Below the pieces are notes generated by a model. That model did no database searches, was not told the DNA's origin, and saw only the letters and a list, made by a program, of their open reading frames with translations. Positions 11,158-23,700 of a DNA stretch of 64,000 bases are shown here, one piece after another (position 1 is the first letter of the stretch; each line of letters begins with the position of its first letter). The stretch is from Vespula vulgaris (taxonomy: Eukaryota > Arthropoda > Insecta > Hymenoptera > Vespidae): NCBI RefSeq assembly GCF_905475345.1, contig NC_066594.1:3842001-3906000 (forward strand). The letters run 5' to 3'. The position numbers were made by a program, and so were the translations under genes.

Positions 11158-11566
11158 CTGAAACCATGTTTTAAATAAATGAAAATTTTTTAGACATAGC
11201 TTAGTTTATTCTATAAAACGATTGTAGAAATGACACAGGTATTTATTCCCTTTTAATATAATTTTTCATTATTTAATTGAAATAAGCACAAGGTAAGCGA
11301 AGCAACTTTATTATAAAAGGAAGATCTTTTAAATTTTTAATCATTTAAATTTGTACATTGACAACTAATAGATCTTTCTATTTTTTATTTTAAATAAACA
11401 AATTAAAATTTACATAATTATAACAAAAATTTTTATGATTTCATTATAATTATATCCTCATTACGAAAGAAAGAAAAAATTCAATATTAAAAATTATTAA
11501 CAAAATCGTTTTTATTATATGGATATTGTTGCTATATTTAAATAAATAGAGAATAATTTTCTCTTG

Positions 11567-11617
11567 AAAACGGCGTTTGTTTCAAGTTTCTACGACTTTC
11601 CGTTCCGAAGATATCGC
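11567..11617 (-). repeat. Inverted copy of the AAAGTCGTAG repeat
   Basis: Its reverse complement (GGCGATATCTTCGGAACGGA then AAGTCGTAGAAACTTGAAAC, AAACGCCGTTTT) aligns with the starts of the two direct copies at 11781 and 12070. It is the divergent, oppositely oriented member of the cluster. Confidence 0.75.
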
Positions 11618-11780
11618 CTTCGAAAGATTTTCATTCATAAATCAGTACAGCTGTTCGTAGTAATAGTAGTAGTAGTAGTACGGTTGCGTAAATTCTCGGA
11701 ATTTATATAGGTCAGTGTGTCACCGAGCCAATATGAATGAAATTATATAGGTTAATGGATTAATGTAACCTTATATTTAG

Positions 11781-12004
11781 ATGGGAATATCTTTGGAACT
11801 AAAAGTCGTAGAGACTCGAATCAAACACCATTTTAAAGAGCAATTTTTTTTCTATTTTTTCAACATATTGTTAATAATTAATTAACAATTTGTTATAAAT
11901 AATTTTTATAAACAAATTCTTTTAAACTAAATTCATCTTATTTTGTCAAAAAATTTAAATTGCAACTGGTTTATAAAATTACATAAATTAATAAATAATT
12001 AATA
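11781..12004 (+). repeat. Direct copy A of the AAAGTCGTAG repeat
   Basis: Begins ATGGGAATATCTTTGGAACT then AAAAGTCGTAGAGACTCGAA and continues through AT-rich sequence (TTAATAATTAATTAACAATT) to about 12004. Copy B repeats the same order of segments 289 bases downstream with scattered changes and small indels. Confidence 0.85.
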
Positions 12005-12069
12005 AATAAATTATTTTTTTATTTAAAAAAATATTTTTATCTACATTATTAATTACGTTTTCCATTTAC

Positions 12070-12324
12070 ATGGGAATATCTTTGGAACTAAAAGTCGTAG
12101 AAACTTGATTCAAATAGCATTTTAAAGGTCAAAATTTTTTCTATTTTGTTAGCCTATTATTAATAATTAATTAACAATTTTTTATAAATAATTTTTATAA
12201 CAAATTTTTTAATAAATTAAAAAAAAATCATTAACAGATTCTTATGTACTAAATTTATCTTATTTTGCAAAAAAAGTGTTCAGATTAAATGTTAAAATAT
12301 ATAAAATTAATAAATAATTGATAA
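12070..12324 (+). repeat. Direct copy B of the AAAGTCGTAG repeat
   Basis: Begins ATGGGAATATCTTTGGAACT then AAAAGTCGTAGAAACTTGAT and follows copy A through the same AT-rich segments; it has an extra T/A-rich insertion near 12215. No open frame spans it. Confidence 0.85.
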
Positions 12325-12441
12325 ACGAGCACTTACTCTGCACTTAGTCTTACGCTGAAGTTAAGGAATAATCACATTGTTACTGCTACTATTTATTTAC
12401 TGTTACTCTTACTATTATTATTGAACTACTCTATATATATT

Positions 12442-12447
<6 letters not shown>

Positions 12448-12490
<43 letters not shown>
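12448..12490. repeat. (TA)n microsatellite
   Basis: Nearly pure TA dinucleotides, flanked by further imperfect TA sequence to about 12513. Confidence 0.95.
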
Positions 12491-12496
<6 letters not shown>

Positions 12497-12908
12497 ATTA
12501 TATATAATATAGTTTATACGTGAAAATGATAAATTAAATATATATTGTTTAATAATATATGTGTAAGCAATTCTAAAACATAATGAATCACGCAGAAGCT
12601 TTCATACTGTTGGAAAATGCTGCCGCGTAACACATGAGGTTGAACTAATGATGTTAAATTAATTAAATTCAGAAGCACAATAGAGATATCGCACGTAATG
12701 TCATTATATATCCTGTTCGCGAAGAGATAAAGGTTAATCCCTTTGAGGATCGAAGAGATCGATGCAATATCGTGATTTTGTCTAACTCGGATTCCAAGTT
12801 CACTATTCACACAAAATATATCTTACAAATCAATCGAGAAAGCGATCGTGCCAAATAGAAGAGACTACAACAACTATTATCGATTAGAAGCAAACGAAGA
12901 TGACTTAC

Positions 12909-12983
12909 CGTAATCGTGAAAGGTATAGTGTTGACTAACTCCAATATGAAGTGGAACGATAGAAGCTGCTGCCAGACGTTACC
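12909..12983 (-). CDS. SLO2: Slo2 exon: S3 helix
   Basis: Acceptor TCCACAG, donor GTAAGT, 75 bases, phase 0 at both ends (residues 210-234). It reads GNVWQQLLSFHFILELVNTI then PFTIT. The GN-W-Q start and the ILEL-NT-PF pattern match S3 of Slo2/KCNT. In this family S3 and S4 carry few of the charges used by voltage-gated channels, in keeping with weak voltage dependence. The exon is of frame-preserving length, but losing it would remove a membrane helix, so skipping would be disruptive. Confidence 0.92.
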
Positions 12984-15900
12984 CTGTGGACATTAGGAAG
13001 ACAGCTCAACATACCCAGTGACAATGTTATCAATAGGAATGCGGTTAAGAATGTTCCAAATACAGCATAGCACTTTATAAAGTCGTCCTGCACTTTCTAT
13101 TTTCTCATCGCGAATCTTTTGAGAATACGTTTCCTTGCTATCGTATTCTCGGATAACAGCTGTCTCGAACGATCGAAAAAATATTATTTATTCTTCGATC
13201 GAGTATCTTATGAGATCTTTAATTTTTTAGAATCTTACAGCAAATCGAGCAATCGTATCTATACGTAATTAGGTCTCTTTCAAAACGAATATCTAGATCT
13301 AATTAATTTTATTATTGAATCGTTCAAATTATCTACTGGATCTAACTATTTAGTCGTGAGCATATCGTTCTTGAGATAATTAATTTGATATGCTATAATC
13401 GCTAATTTCTAAATGAATAGACTACACGTATCATCAGATAGAGTACTATCTTATCCGGGTTAAATTGATTAATTCATTTTGCATTTATTATCTATTAGAA
13501 AAACGTGTTAAGTTTTATGATACGAATGAAAATCTCTTCCGTACTATTAGTACTATTAGTACTATCGTATTATTAGATCACGGAAAACAAATGTTTAATT
13601 GTTTCAAATTCCAGAAAGAATATTTTCTGTTTAGCCATAATCGATTTTAAAAAGTCCAGACCGAATGTGTAGGTTACGATTATTGATTTGGACGATATTC
13701 GATTAATCGAATATTTTAGAAAACCATCTCAAGTAATTAAAATAATATGAGTCACGATAATTTTATTGTTAAGTTAACAGAACGGAAAAACGCTTAAAAA
13801 AACGTTTTACAAGTTCCTGGATTTTTATCTTAGCTTCTCATATAAGAAATATCGTTCATGTATGTGTATGCATATAATCTTTACATATGCAGCGACCTCA
13901 CTCCGATTTTAATCTCCAACGGCAAATACGGAATTCAAATAACATCGTACATTTTAATCAGGCAGACTTATTATAATAAATATCCTAACTTTTTGCATCA
14001 TAATGAAAGTTCGCTAAAATCACTGTCTTAAAGATTATGAAACAAAATATAGATACTTTGGAGATGGACATTAAATGAATGTAGTAATACGAATGTATTA
14101 CTTAAGCTCGTCATTCATTCATATATATATAATATAAAAATGTAAAACAGACTTAGATTAAGGAAATTCTTGGAAATATTTTTTTGAACTTTCCAAGTTT
14201 TTATTTTGTAACTATACGGTAACCTTTACCGCACTATACCATACTAGGTACATCGTTCATCCGTCAAAGTCAGATTTTGGATAGAATTTTTCAAAGGTTC
14301 GCTCGATGGCGGATCGTCACATCGCTGATCGATCGTTCCGCTTTTATTGTTTTATTAAATGTCGAATAACCGAACGGAAGGAAACGAGCGCAACCATCGA
14401 TTTTAATTACTTAAGTCTCACGTACGAAAAATTCACGTAGAACTTAATACGGACCTATCAACGAAGTAAATTGCGTTTTACTGATGTCAACATGCTGTCG
14501 ACAGGCAGCTCTTTCATTTATATTACTTAGAAAAGAATTACTTTTCTCTGATGGATTTTTCCTAAAGATTTAAAAGATTATTCATATATGTTTTTTATCG
14601 TAGATACTAAAGAATAGTATTAAAGAAAAAGCATTATCACTCGCACGTGAGCGACTTTCTTTATTTATAAAAAAGCGTAGCTTCGCTGTCCCTTTTTACA
14701 ATACACGAATAAGTAGTAAGCATTTGTGTATTTCCATTGCTATAGATTCTATATGTGGAAGGAAGAAAAGGGCCGAGGAATTTAAATAGAATCCTTAAAT
14801 TTAAATATTATTACAGGAAGGCTTGTTTCAGCGACACGTTGTACTTGAACATTGGTAAATTTTCATTTATATGCAGGACCTCACTGTAGATTTTCAGTTA
14901 TCCATCGTACAGCTTTCAGGCTTGCAAGCTCTTTCGATGGGTCGATTCTCTTTCCTGTATAGTCAATTCGCGTTTTAGACCGCTCAAGGCCTCTTCCGTC
15001 CATACGAGAGACAGACGACCATGACGGATTCTCAAAAAGCAAATCTCTTGCTCCAGATATGGAAAACTACTGGTACCGTAAAAGCAAACTTATTCTGATC
15101 TTTTTTCTCTCTTCTTACGTTTATTATTTAATACTTTTAGCAAGGCGTACTTCAAATTTCTTTTGAAGAATTCTCGTCCACTATGAATATACTTTGATCC
15201 AGAGAGAAAAATTCGAGAGGGATAATCGCATTCTCTTTCTAAATGTAATTTGTTAACATCTTTGTCGAGTCTTCGCACTTTAATAATTTCAATATAAGAA
15301 AATTAAAATACACATCTCATAAATATATACATGAAAAGGTCAACGTTTACGTTCTGCTAGCTTCTTGTAGGAATGGCCGGTTAAAAGTTATGTATCAAAC
15401 TATTCCAACTGCATTAGCTTAAACTTCTAATTTTCTTTCGAATCGCCTGTTGAAAGTTTTGTAATAAAAGAAAAAAGGAAAAAGAAAAAAAGAGATGGAT
15501 CGGTCTCTAGAGAACGAAAGTTTATCATGCTGAACAGTTAGTCCGTCAGACAGGACGCTTAAAATCTTAAACTTTGTGAGAATCGATGAATCTCATTTAA
15601 AAGCAACATTCGGTATGTGTGTTGAGAAATAAATAATTTAAATCGGGGCTTGAAAATTAAAAATAAATTTTACTATATTATATTATCGTGTTATTCAATG
15701 TTAGCTATAATTCTTGCTTTTTAATCGTAACATTGTATTTTTAATAAAAGAAACATTGGAAAATGCAAATTCTAAAGATTCTTATTTAATAATTCTACAT
15801 GTGTCATGATAAATTTCACTAAATGGTAAAGTTGTACAGATTATTTCCGATAATCCTATATAATGTGTATTAAGAAAAAGAACAGAAAGGACAAATAACG

Positions 15901-17442
15901 CGAATCGTCTTTTTCAAATATTCCTTTTATTTATTCAAATGTCGTCTTAGATCATCCTTTTATTGTACACTGCGATTTTCGAAGAGCAAGATTTCTGAAG
16001 CGACTCGACCGAATATAATCCGTTCGGGTGAGTATCGAGGAATATTTCCAAGACGTTAATCGCATTACGCTTGGTTACGCCTAACTCGATTAACGAGGTG
16101 CAAGTTTCCACTTACAAGACGTAAGCTTCTCGAATTCTCTCAGCAACGAAGGTGCAACGAGAAACTTAGGGGAATCGTAAGCGACAGGTGGAAATGCGTT
16201 TACCGAGACACGCGATGGCCCAGAAATATATATATACATGCGTATGTATGTTCCAGTTATCTATACGTTCTGAATCTCTTAAAAGGTTAGACTTCGGATT
16301 AGAATCTTTCCTAAATGGACGTCCAACACGTCGTCGAGTCTGATTAACAGAAAGAGAAGGAAGGTATTTATGACGCGGACGTTTCGACGTGGTGCGGCAT
16401 TTTAAACTTTTCTCTCACCCCTCTTTCATATATACAGTTTCTCCATAAACTCGTTCCACGTAAAGCCTCACGAATTGCAAGCGGAATCGTAAGTAGCATC
16501 GGAGAAACGAGAACCGTGCTTGTACATACCTTCATTTGATTTTCCAGCTAACCGCTCCAATTAACTCGACAAACTAACCTCGTGATCAAATAGTCAGAAA
16601 TCACTTCGTTGCATTCGGATTCGAATAATTACGATATAATGAAATTCCTGTTTTCGTCGAATCGAATCATTGAACTAGTATGAATTAAAAAAAAAACCTA
16701 TATCGATACGATCACTGAATAGATACAACAGTGATATATAGGATACAAAAAGGAATTTTTAATGTTTCTATGATAAATTTTTCAATAATAAACTTCTTTC
16801 TTTATCCTCGAATGATTGATATTGATGAATTAACGCTAATAAATTTCAAAGAAAAATGATAAAGAACTAATTGGAGTACTGCAGTTAGTGAAGTGTTCAC
16901 GTAGTGATCACGTAGTGATTCAGTAGGTGATCGAAACGATGAATAGACATTTAATTAAAAATTCTACAATTGGAAATGTTTATAAATTCATGACAAAATG
17001 TTTTAAAAATAGAAAAAAACTTTATAACCGGAAAAATCTAAAACCGTGTAAAAGGACGATGAAACTGCAGAACGACGTAGAATAGTCACTGCGAAAAGCT
17101 TCAAAGCGTAAAAAATATGAATAATCATTTTACGAGAATTATCCATTCGAGTAGTTGAACACAGAAAGATATTAAATCGTATTTGGAAGTTTAAAGAATA
17201 CATTTATATAAGCACGTTGAATAATTACATAGAATAGATGGGTGGGGGAGGGAGGGATTGAAAAAATTCAGAAAAGGAATTATCCGAGACAAGTAAAGAA
17301 AATGTAAATTCTTCGAAAAGTTATCAGCACGAAAGCGACAGGAACGACTTTCATGCAACGGTGCAGCCAAAGAGACGAAGATGGAAGAAAAAATATATAA
17401 ATATCGTTGTGCATAAGAAAAGTAATACGAAAAGACACGTAC
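12984..17442 (-). other. Slo2 intron between S2 and S3 exons
   Basis: 4,459 bases of AT-rich sequence. A slightly less AT-rich patch lies at about 16.0-16.6 kb. Short tandem repeats: TACTATTAG units at 13542-13565 and CACGTAGTGAT units near 16899-16920. No exon or mobile element recognised. Confidence 0.75.
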
Positions 17443-17641
17443 CTTGTATCCAAGATAAGCAAGTAGTAAAGCTTCTGTGAGCGATACCATCGCCAGGATC
17501 ACCTGTACTATCCAAAGCTCCAAAGGTCTTCTTACCCATAGGATCGCGTCCCAGTTGATGGTTGGACGCTCCTGAAATTCTTCTTCGGTGAGATTCTGGG
17601 ATGCAAGAAACTCCGTTTTGTTTCCGGGCGTACATCCGTAA
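17443..17641 (-). CDS. SLO2: Slo2 exon: S1-S2 extracellular loop and S2 helix
   Basis: Acceptor TCCCAG, donor GTACGT, 199 bases. One base completes Cys143, then residues 144-209 follow and the exon ends in phase 0. The first half is the loop, with CTPGNKTEFLASQNLTEEEF; NKT (150-152) and NLT (159-161) are N-glycosylation sequons facing outside in the family topology. INWDAILWVRRPLELWIVQV leads into S2, and LTEALLLAYLGYK is a strong Slo2/KCNT match. The transcript has a long CU-rich tract (plus-strand GA at 17692-17801) starting about 50 bases before the acceptor. No residue appears to be missing. Confidence 0.93.
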
Positions 17642-17746
17642 CTGGGAGAAACAAAACTCGTAGGTATATACGTAAAGTGAAAAGTGGGAAGAGAGAGGGA
17701 GAGAGAGAGAAAGAGAGAGAGAAAGGAAAAAGAGAGAGAAAGAGAG

Positions 17747-17803
<57 letters not shown>

Positions 17804-18280
17804 GAACGATAGGAAGGCGTAAAAGGAAAGGCACTGGAAATCCTTTGGGAATACGCCGGCTTTTACACGGTCGAGCAATAGGATGCTAAAACGTTTCCGC
17901 TGCAAAACCTTATCTCGAGCTTATTCTACGCCACGATAGTAGTGCAACAAAGTATCGTAATCGTGCATGAATATTGCGTTAAGGTCGTGAACAGAAATAG
18001 CCGATTCGACCGAGGAAAATTTTCTTTAGGTATGCCATTTGGCTAGAACGAGAAATGAGAATTACTTGAGGATTCAGAGCTGAATTGTCATTGGCCGATT
18101 AAGATCCTTAATGAAATCCCGAAAGAATGAATCGAGACCTTTTTTCAGTTAATCCCAATGGTTTCATTTTCTATTCTCTTTCGATACAATTCTGAACGGT
18201 TTTAAAATTATCCGTTTATCTCGGAAAAGTTTCTTTCTAAACTTCAATAAATTCTTTCAAAAGAAAAGAGAAAGACTTAC
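17642..18280 (-). other. Slo2 intron between S1 and S2 exons
   Basis: 639 bases; contains the GA block at 17692-17801, which reads as a CU-rich tract upstream of the acceptor in the transcript. Nothing else seen. Confidence 0.85.
17692..17801. repeat. (GA)n microsatellite
   Basis: Imperfect GA/GAAA followed by about 20 uninterrupted GA units. In the transcript it is a (CU)n tract upstream of the acceptor at 17641. Confidence 0.95.
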
Positions 18281-18380
18281 CATGCTGCAAAAGTTGGATC
18301 GTTGTCGATTATAACTCTGAATATGTAGAGGAAACATGTCAGGAGTTTAAAGAAAAGATTGGCAAGTCGTATCCTTAAAC
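18281..18380 (-). CDS. SLO2: Slo2 exon: S1 membrane helix
   Basis: Acceptor TTGCAG, donor GTAAGT. The exon adds two bases to Ser110, encodes residues 111-142, and ends with TG of Cys143. It reads LRIRLANLFFKLLTCFLYIF followed by RVIIDNDPTFAA. The hydrophobic core from about residue 115 to 134 is S1, and LRIRL with KLLTC matches Slo2/KCNT S1. The acidic DNDPTF marks entry into the extracellular S1-S2 loop. Phases fit both neighbours exactly (A|GT gives Ser, TG|T gives Cys). Confidence 0.93.
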
Positions 18381-20543
18381 CTGCAATAAAAAAAGGATAC
18401 AATGTCATACCATTGAAGATTACTAAAAAAAAAAAAAATGATTTTTGTACGAGTAGAAGCGAGTGAAGAAATAAGAGAAAAGAAAGAATGACAAGAATAT
18501 CGATTTAAATCAGTATCGAGCTTACGTAAGTGCGAAGATTAGTCCTAGCAAAGTGCGAAAGAACAATCTGGTCGTAATATCTGCTATTAGTTGTTGTCAA
18601 CAGCATCTTTGAAAGTGTAAATCATTGTGCTAAGATGATCGTTTTAAGTTTTTCACTTTACACACTGAATTTCGTAACAACGATGATCTCGAAATTGAGT
18701 TTCAAAAAACTACGAGTCCGAATAATTACTTTCGATAAAAAAACAAAATATAAAATATTTTACGTGTCGAAAAAATAACGTTATCGACCTAACGTCAAAT
18801 ACTACTTACACGTAATTTGAGATTTATCGAATCTAAAACGACAAATGATCTTGTCAGTGTAACTGTTTCAATTTTCTTCCTCTAAAGAGGAAAATTTTTA
18901 AAACACTTTTTTTTACATTCGCGTGACGTAATATTTCACTATTGAACAAATCAATTATTATTTTTTTGCAGGTGTACATATCCTGTTGAATCGTAACTTG
19001 TCAAAATACTATGCTCACGGAAGCGAGTTCTAGTATTGCGAGAAATCGCGATAATAGAATCTGTCTGTTAGCAAACACGACATACAATACTAGAATTACT
19101 AGAAATGCGTTGGACGTCATCGCGGAAAGTGTCATTGCGATCTTTGTTAGATTACAAAAAGCTGTCATAAGGTAACACGGAAAAACAAAGGTTCGAAAAT
19201 TCAGAGTAATCGTATATAGGTAGGTACTTGTTTTTACGCTTAATGTAAAATGTCACGAGAAATAGCAAGCAGGAAAGAGGGAGAGTGAAAGAGACAAAGA
19301 GATGGGAAGAGGGAGAGAAAGAGGGAGAAAGAGAAAATCATTCTACATAACATTTTGCGCATATTATGTTAACCGTTTGAATGCCACGTAGCTGTTCATA
19401 TTTCATTTTTAAAAGTGTAAAAGAGTTGTTGCACAATTGATGATATGCTCGTATCTATATATTGAAGCAAACATTACCGCGCCTTTGTCATTTTTCGACA
19501 AGATTCATTCAGACTATTGGCACGCAAATGGTTAAATCCTATCCATCGATAAACTTGATACACGATATTGAAAAGGTGTTAAGTTGATGTAAAACTATAC
19601 TGCATTGAAGAAAAATTATAAAAATATGTCGCGTACTCATCAATATTTCAATAACATCTATAATATTTTATTTATTGTCACGAAAAAGTAAATCTATGGA
19701 AAACAAACACATGATGTATATAGGTATATATATTATTGTATTAAAAAATTGTTAATATTTTAACCTAAATATCCAGTTAATCGGCTTTCCTATTTATCTT
19801 TATTTTCAATCAAATTTCACGTAATCAACTATTTTACGAGCTTTTGTGTCCATGTGGTTACGACGATGACATGTAGAAAGGCTAATGCGAATACGATGAT
19901 GCTTTCTATAGTTTACGATGGCAGAACGTTGATAACTGATACGCGATATAGCGAGCGACGGAAAGCAGTCTCATATCTACAGAATTTAGGCTTAAAAGTT
20001 CGTGCTCATTGACGTTTATATTACGATTGAGATTTCTGTGATAGCTATATAAAACGTTACGTCCTTTACATTACCAAATAATCGGACTTAAGATTTATAT
20101 CACTCGTAATAGATGATCGATGGATCTTTATTATAGCGGAACGATATTTTAATCCTCTTTAGTACTCATCGAGCTAGCATATATAGATACTTAGATGTAT
20201 ATATACATAGCAATATACATGGATAGGTGCAAAAGTAATTTGCTTGAAACCAAATTTCCGCTTTCCTGGGCTTAATGATTAATGGTCGATCCATCTCATA
20301 CTCGGCTTGAAATACGAGTAAAAGGAGTGGGCCAAATTCATCGTTGGATAAAAAAAAACCCGTTATTTCAGTGGCGTGAAAATGTATGACAGAAAACGCA
20401 CGGTATCGTATAAAGCTCTGCCTTCGAGCGATTCGTTCGCTGGCGATTAATGTATCCACATATATGTATACACTTGCGTATGTATGCATGGGTGCGGAAA
20501 AAGCGTAGCGATTAGAATCAAATCGTAGAATGGATTAACTCAC
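18381..20543 (-). other. Slo2 intron before S1
   Basis: 2,163 bases. It contains a purine tract (19276-19335), a MITE-like element (19369-19535) and a short mariner-end-like string at 20226-20241. No exon seen. Confidence 0.8.
19369..19535 (-). mobile_element. MITE-like inverted-repeat element, copy 1
   Basis: The ends TTAACCGTTTGAATGCCA and TTAACCATTTGCGTGCCA (the latter on the minus strand) match at 15 of 18 positions, enclosing a 167-base element with no open frame. Its minus strand carries AATCTTGTCGAAAAATGACA near one end, matching AATCTTGTCAAAAAGTGATA in the element at 60234-60450. Two copies with the same ends and related interior indicate a dispersed non-autonomous DNA transposon family. 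No target-site duplication is clear for this copy. I do not know the family name. Confidence 0.6.
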
Positions 20544-20623
20544 TCGAACGTTGGTTCTTGATGAAATACAACTGAAGTCGTTCCTTGAAGGTATTCTCGT
20601 TAACGTAGTACTCGACGCGAACT
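20544..20623 (-). CDS. SLO2: Slo2 common exon: N-terminal cytosolic segment before S1
   Basis: Acceptor TTTCAG, 80 coding bases, donor GTGAGT. The first base completes Arg83 and the last base begins Ser110. The 26 full codons (residues 84-109) read VRVEYYVNENTFKERLQLYF then IKNQRS. VEYYVNENTFKERL and FIKNQRSS are hallmark sequences just before S1 in Slo2/KCNT channels, so this is the first exon whose identity is certain. It accepts either upstream first exon in the same phase. The segment lies in the cytosol and leads into the first membrane helix. A consensus CRE lies about 455 bases upstream of it in the transcript direction. Confidence 0.93.
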
Positions 20624-20705
20624 CTGAAACAAAAAAAAAGCAGTTTCAGTTTTTTATTAGATTAATATTTCTATTTTTTCATATTTTATATGTAAACGAC
20701 AGTAG

Positions 20706-20757
<52 letters not shown>
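20706..20757. repeat. (TA)n microsatellite
   Basis: Near-pure TA run with a few TACA/TATG variants, just upstream of the common exon in the transcript direction. Confidence 0.95.
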
Positions 20758-20758
<1 letters not shown>

Positions 20759-21078
20759 AAATAGGAAACTTAAAAATATATTTTTATCGATGTCATGTGG
20801 TCGATGCCATACAACTTTTGAGAGAAACGTTTCTCCTAAATATAGTATAGCAGTAGATACAGTTATGGTAACTTAATGTATCGATCGATTTCGATAGTTC
20901 TCTATTCGATTTCCTAGTTTCTATTGAATAATTGATCTTGCATTTGGGACACTCATCGGAATAGGTACAATTCACGAACCAATTGCATTCGGTCGATGAT
21001 ACTTTCCTTCTCGTTTTGACACGAGAGTTCTATTCTTAGTCCCGATAATGCAGCAGCGTCACTGAAAGTAGCGTTACG

Positions 21079-21086
21079 TGACGTCA
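21079..21086. promoter_or_regulatory. Consensus cAMP-response element
   Basis: The palindrome TGACGTCA, the full CREB/ATF consensus, sits within a locally CpG-rich stretch (about 21058-21200), roughly 455 bases upstream of the common Slo2 exon. Function as an enhancer or intronic promoter is inference. Confidence 0.4.
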
Positions 21087-23460
21087 CTTTGCCAACGTCG
21101 ACAACCGATCGACGTGGGCATAGGCGATCCTTCTCGGTTGCGTTGAACTCGTTCTTTGACCTACATATATAACGTCATCGCTACCCGACCTACGACACGC
21201 GTCTTCCGCTGAAATGAAACTTCTAATATAATACACTTCACCTTTTCTTCTTACTCTTGTTTCTCGAGGAAAAACCATTTTTATGAGTAATATTGAACGC
21301 TAGTGTATTTCTTAGAATAAATCTAATAGAGAGAAAAAAACCAATAATCCTTCAAAAAATCCGCTAATTTATCATTAATATTTTTCCATTATGTTTGTAT
21401 TGGAGATATTGATATTTCTTTTCTGCAATATATAGAATCCTTAATATGAACAAGTAATAAATATGTTGTATCTCTCCATTTGTTTATTTTATAGATAACA
21501 CAAATCTTATATATTCTAAAAATAAAATATTGGTCGATTTGTATCCTATGTTATTTTATATATATATTTTTTTGCAGATACTATTACTCGAATATTCGTG
21601 GAATTTTTTTAGAGAGAAGTCAAACGTGAAACTTTTCCTATGGTATGGCTTTTAAAATTTCTATATGATAGATCAAAATTGAGCCGTTATCTATTATGCA
21701 AGAAGTCATTCTAGTTCTATCATTATCCGAGCGTATATCTACTTACGAAAATTAATGAGATTTTTTCTAAAATATATCACATCAGTGAACGCGAGAAAAC
21801 TCGCATATCGTTGAATCTTGTAAACACGTAATAACTAATTGGCCTAGCTTTCTCAATAAACGCGATGGAAAAATCGGGCAAGATGGGAGATGGTATTTGT
21901 ACGACGCCAATTACTGTGAAAGATCGCGATAAAATGCATGCGTCTCTATGTTGGGCGTGCCTGATTTGTGATTGGACGAAAGCTGGTATAGTACGTAAGT
22001 ACGTTTACAAGGCATGCATGCAAATACGTGAACACGAACGATAAGTATTTATCATCACGGTATTTCTGTTTTTCCAATTTTTTTTTTTTGATCTTCTAAC
22101 TTTTCCGCGCACCAGATTCATACAGAAATAAAAGAAAACTCACGATCGATGATTCGTTATAAAGCTTTCTGCGTACTTTGTTCTTTCAACTTTTTTACAA
22201 GCTTAGAAAATGAATGGCTATAGAAACCTATGTCGCTAATCTAGCCATTGGGATCAGATGGAGGAAAGAAGTTGCGGAGCAGGTGGACTCAAACCGGAGA
22301 AGATTAATGATCTCTTTATCCGCACATTCACCGATTATGGAGGCGAAGAAAAGCATCAGGCTTCGTTCATTCTTCTTCTTTTTTTGTCTCGTTTAACGTT
22401 AAATACTGTAATTCCGAGACCTCCAAGTTCTTCAGTTTCTCCAAGTATCTTTTTTTCTTACAACGTAGAGACACACTTACGTTTATTATATCTCCGGTAA
22501 AAAAATTCAATTACGAAACTTCCTAGTTGTTCAGTAAGAGAATGATAACTAAGGAAATCGTAGGAATTTGCAAGGAAAAATAAAATAAGTAGTATTGAAA
22601 ATAAAATAAATGGAAATAGAAATATGTTATCCCCATTCTTTGTGTATAAAATAATAAAGTTAATACGGTTGGATGAAAAGTCTCGGTATTTTACATGGTG
22701 GAAGAAATAATATCAGTTAATATCGTTCTCTCTCTCCTTATTTTTTTTCTTTTTTTTTTTTATAGGTTTTCTATTTCCTAGGTGTAAAATCATAACGAAC
22801 GAGGCGTCATAAAAAATTTTTTCCCTGTAACAAGATTAATGTCTATGCGATTTCATTATGGTCACTACTGAAAAGTCAATTCTCACAATAATAAGTTTCA
22901 CTTTTACCTTGTTCTTTGCTTGAAGGGCATCTCTTATCACGATACTCCATTGAAGGTGTTTGAATGATTAACATTTTTAAAGTGAACCATGTATCAATTA
23001 TTAGCTCATACATTAACAATGAAAATTCACTAAACTTGCTATCTAAGATCCAAAAATAAGACAGTCTTATGCACTTATTCTTAGCATGATACATATATTT
23101 ATATATAATATATCGTATCGATTAATAGTTGATATTTAACAGATACTTTTCTCTCGTACATCTGCTCAATTTATTTAATGTTACGTGTCTGCCTTTCCAC
23201 TGATACAAGAAAATCTTGTGCGGATTTTAAGACGGCTCTCTTCATTCTAACTTGAGATATCGTTCGGAGCGATTTATATAAATTGAAAGAAATGTTTTTC
23301 ATATCTCTTCTTCTTACCTCGATAGCAATTTGTCTTCCAGTCTGTCGTGCTTTCTTTCCTAGTGTTCTTATCTTTCATCTGAAATCGTTCTTCCCATACC
23401 ATAGTATAGTTTGTAACCGTAAGAAGATCCTTGAAATTTGTAACGAAGTCTTCAAGATGA

Positions 23461-23489
23461 CTTATCGATCGTTTTTTTCGATCGATAAG
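23461..23489. other. Perfect hairpin, 11-bp stem with T7 loop
   Basis: CTTATCGATCG is followed by seven T and then its exact reverse complement CGATCGATAAG. Seen directly; role unknown. Confidence 0.8.
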
Positions 23490-23668
23490 CATAACATTTC
23501 AAATTATGTATAAAGTAATTGATTCTAGAAATGAAATGGAAATATAGAAAATAATTTTGCTATACCTACTAACAATAAGTTAGTTGATATATAATAGTAT
23601 GAAAAAGTCTGTAGCGTAACAAAGATTTTTCTATATTTTTTGCTATATATTTTTATTCTTTTTTCTTT

Positions 23669-23700
23669 CTTCTCTCTCTCTCTCTCTCTCTTTTTCTCTT
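23669..23700. repeat. (CT)n microsatellite
   Basis: CT dinucleotide run in the large intron. Confidence 0.9.

Larger units (their letters stand above)
11158..12908 (-). other. Slo2 intron between S3 and S4 exons
   Basis: 1,751 bases. Dominated by the inverted-plus-tandem repeat cluster (11567-12324), a (TAG)n run near 11659-11680 and a (TA)n tract (12448-12490). No exon seen. Confidence 0.8.

Noticed and set aside
17351..17905. 184-residue minus-strand open frame
   Set aside because: Only 17443-17641 is coding, in a frame confirmed by splice phase; the rest is (GA)n repeat and intron read through.
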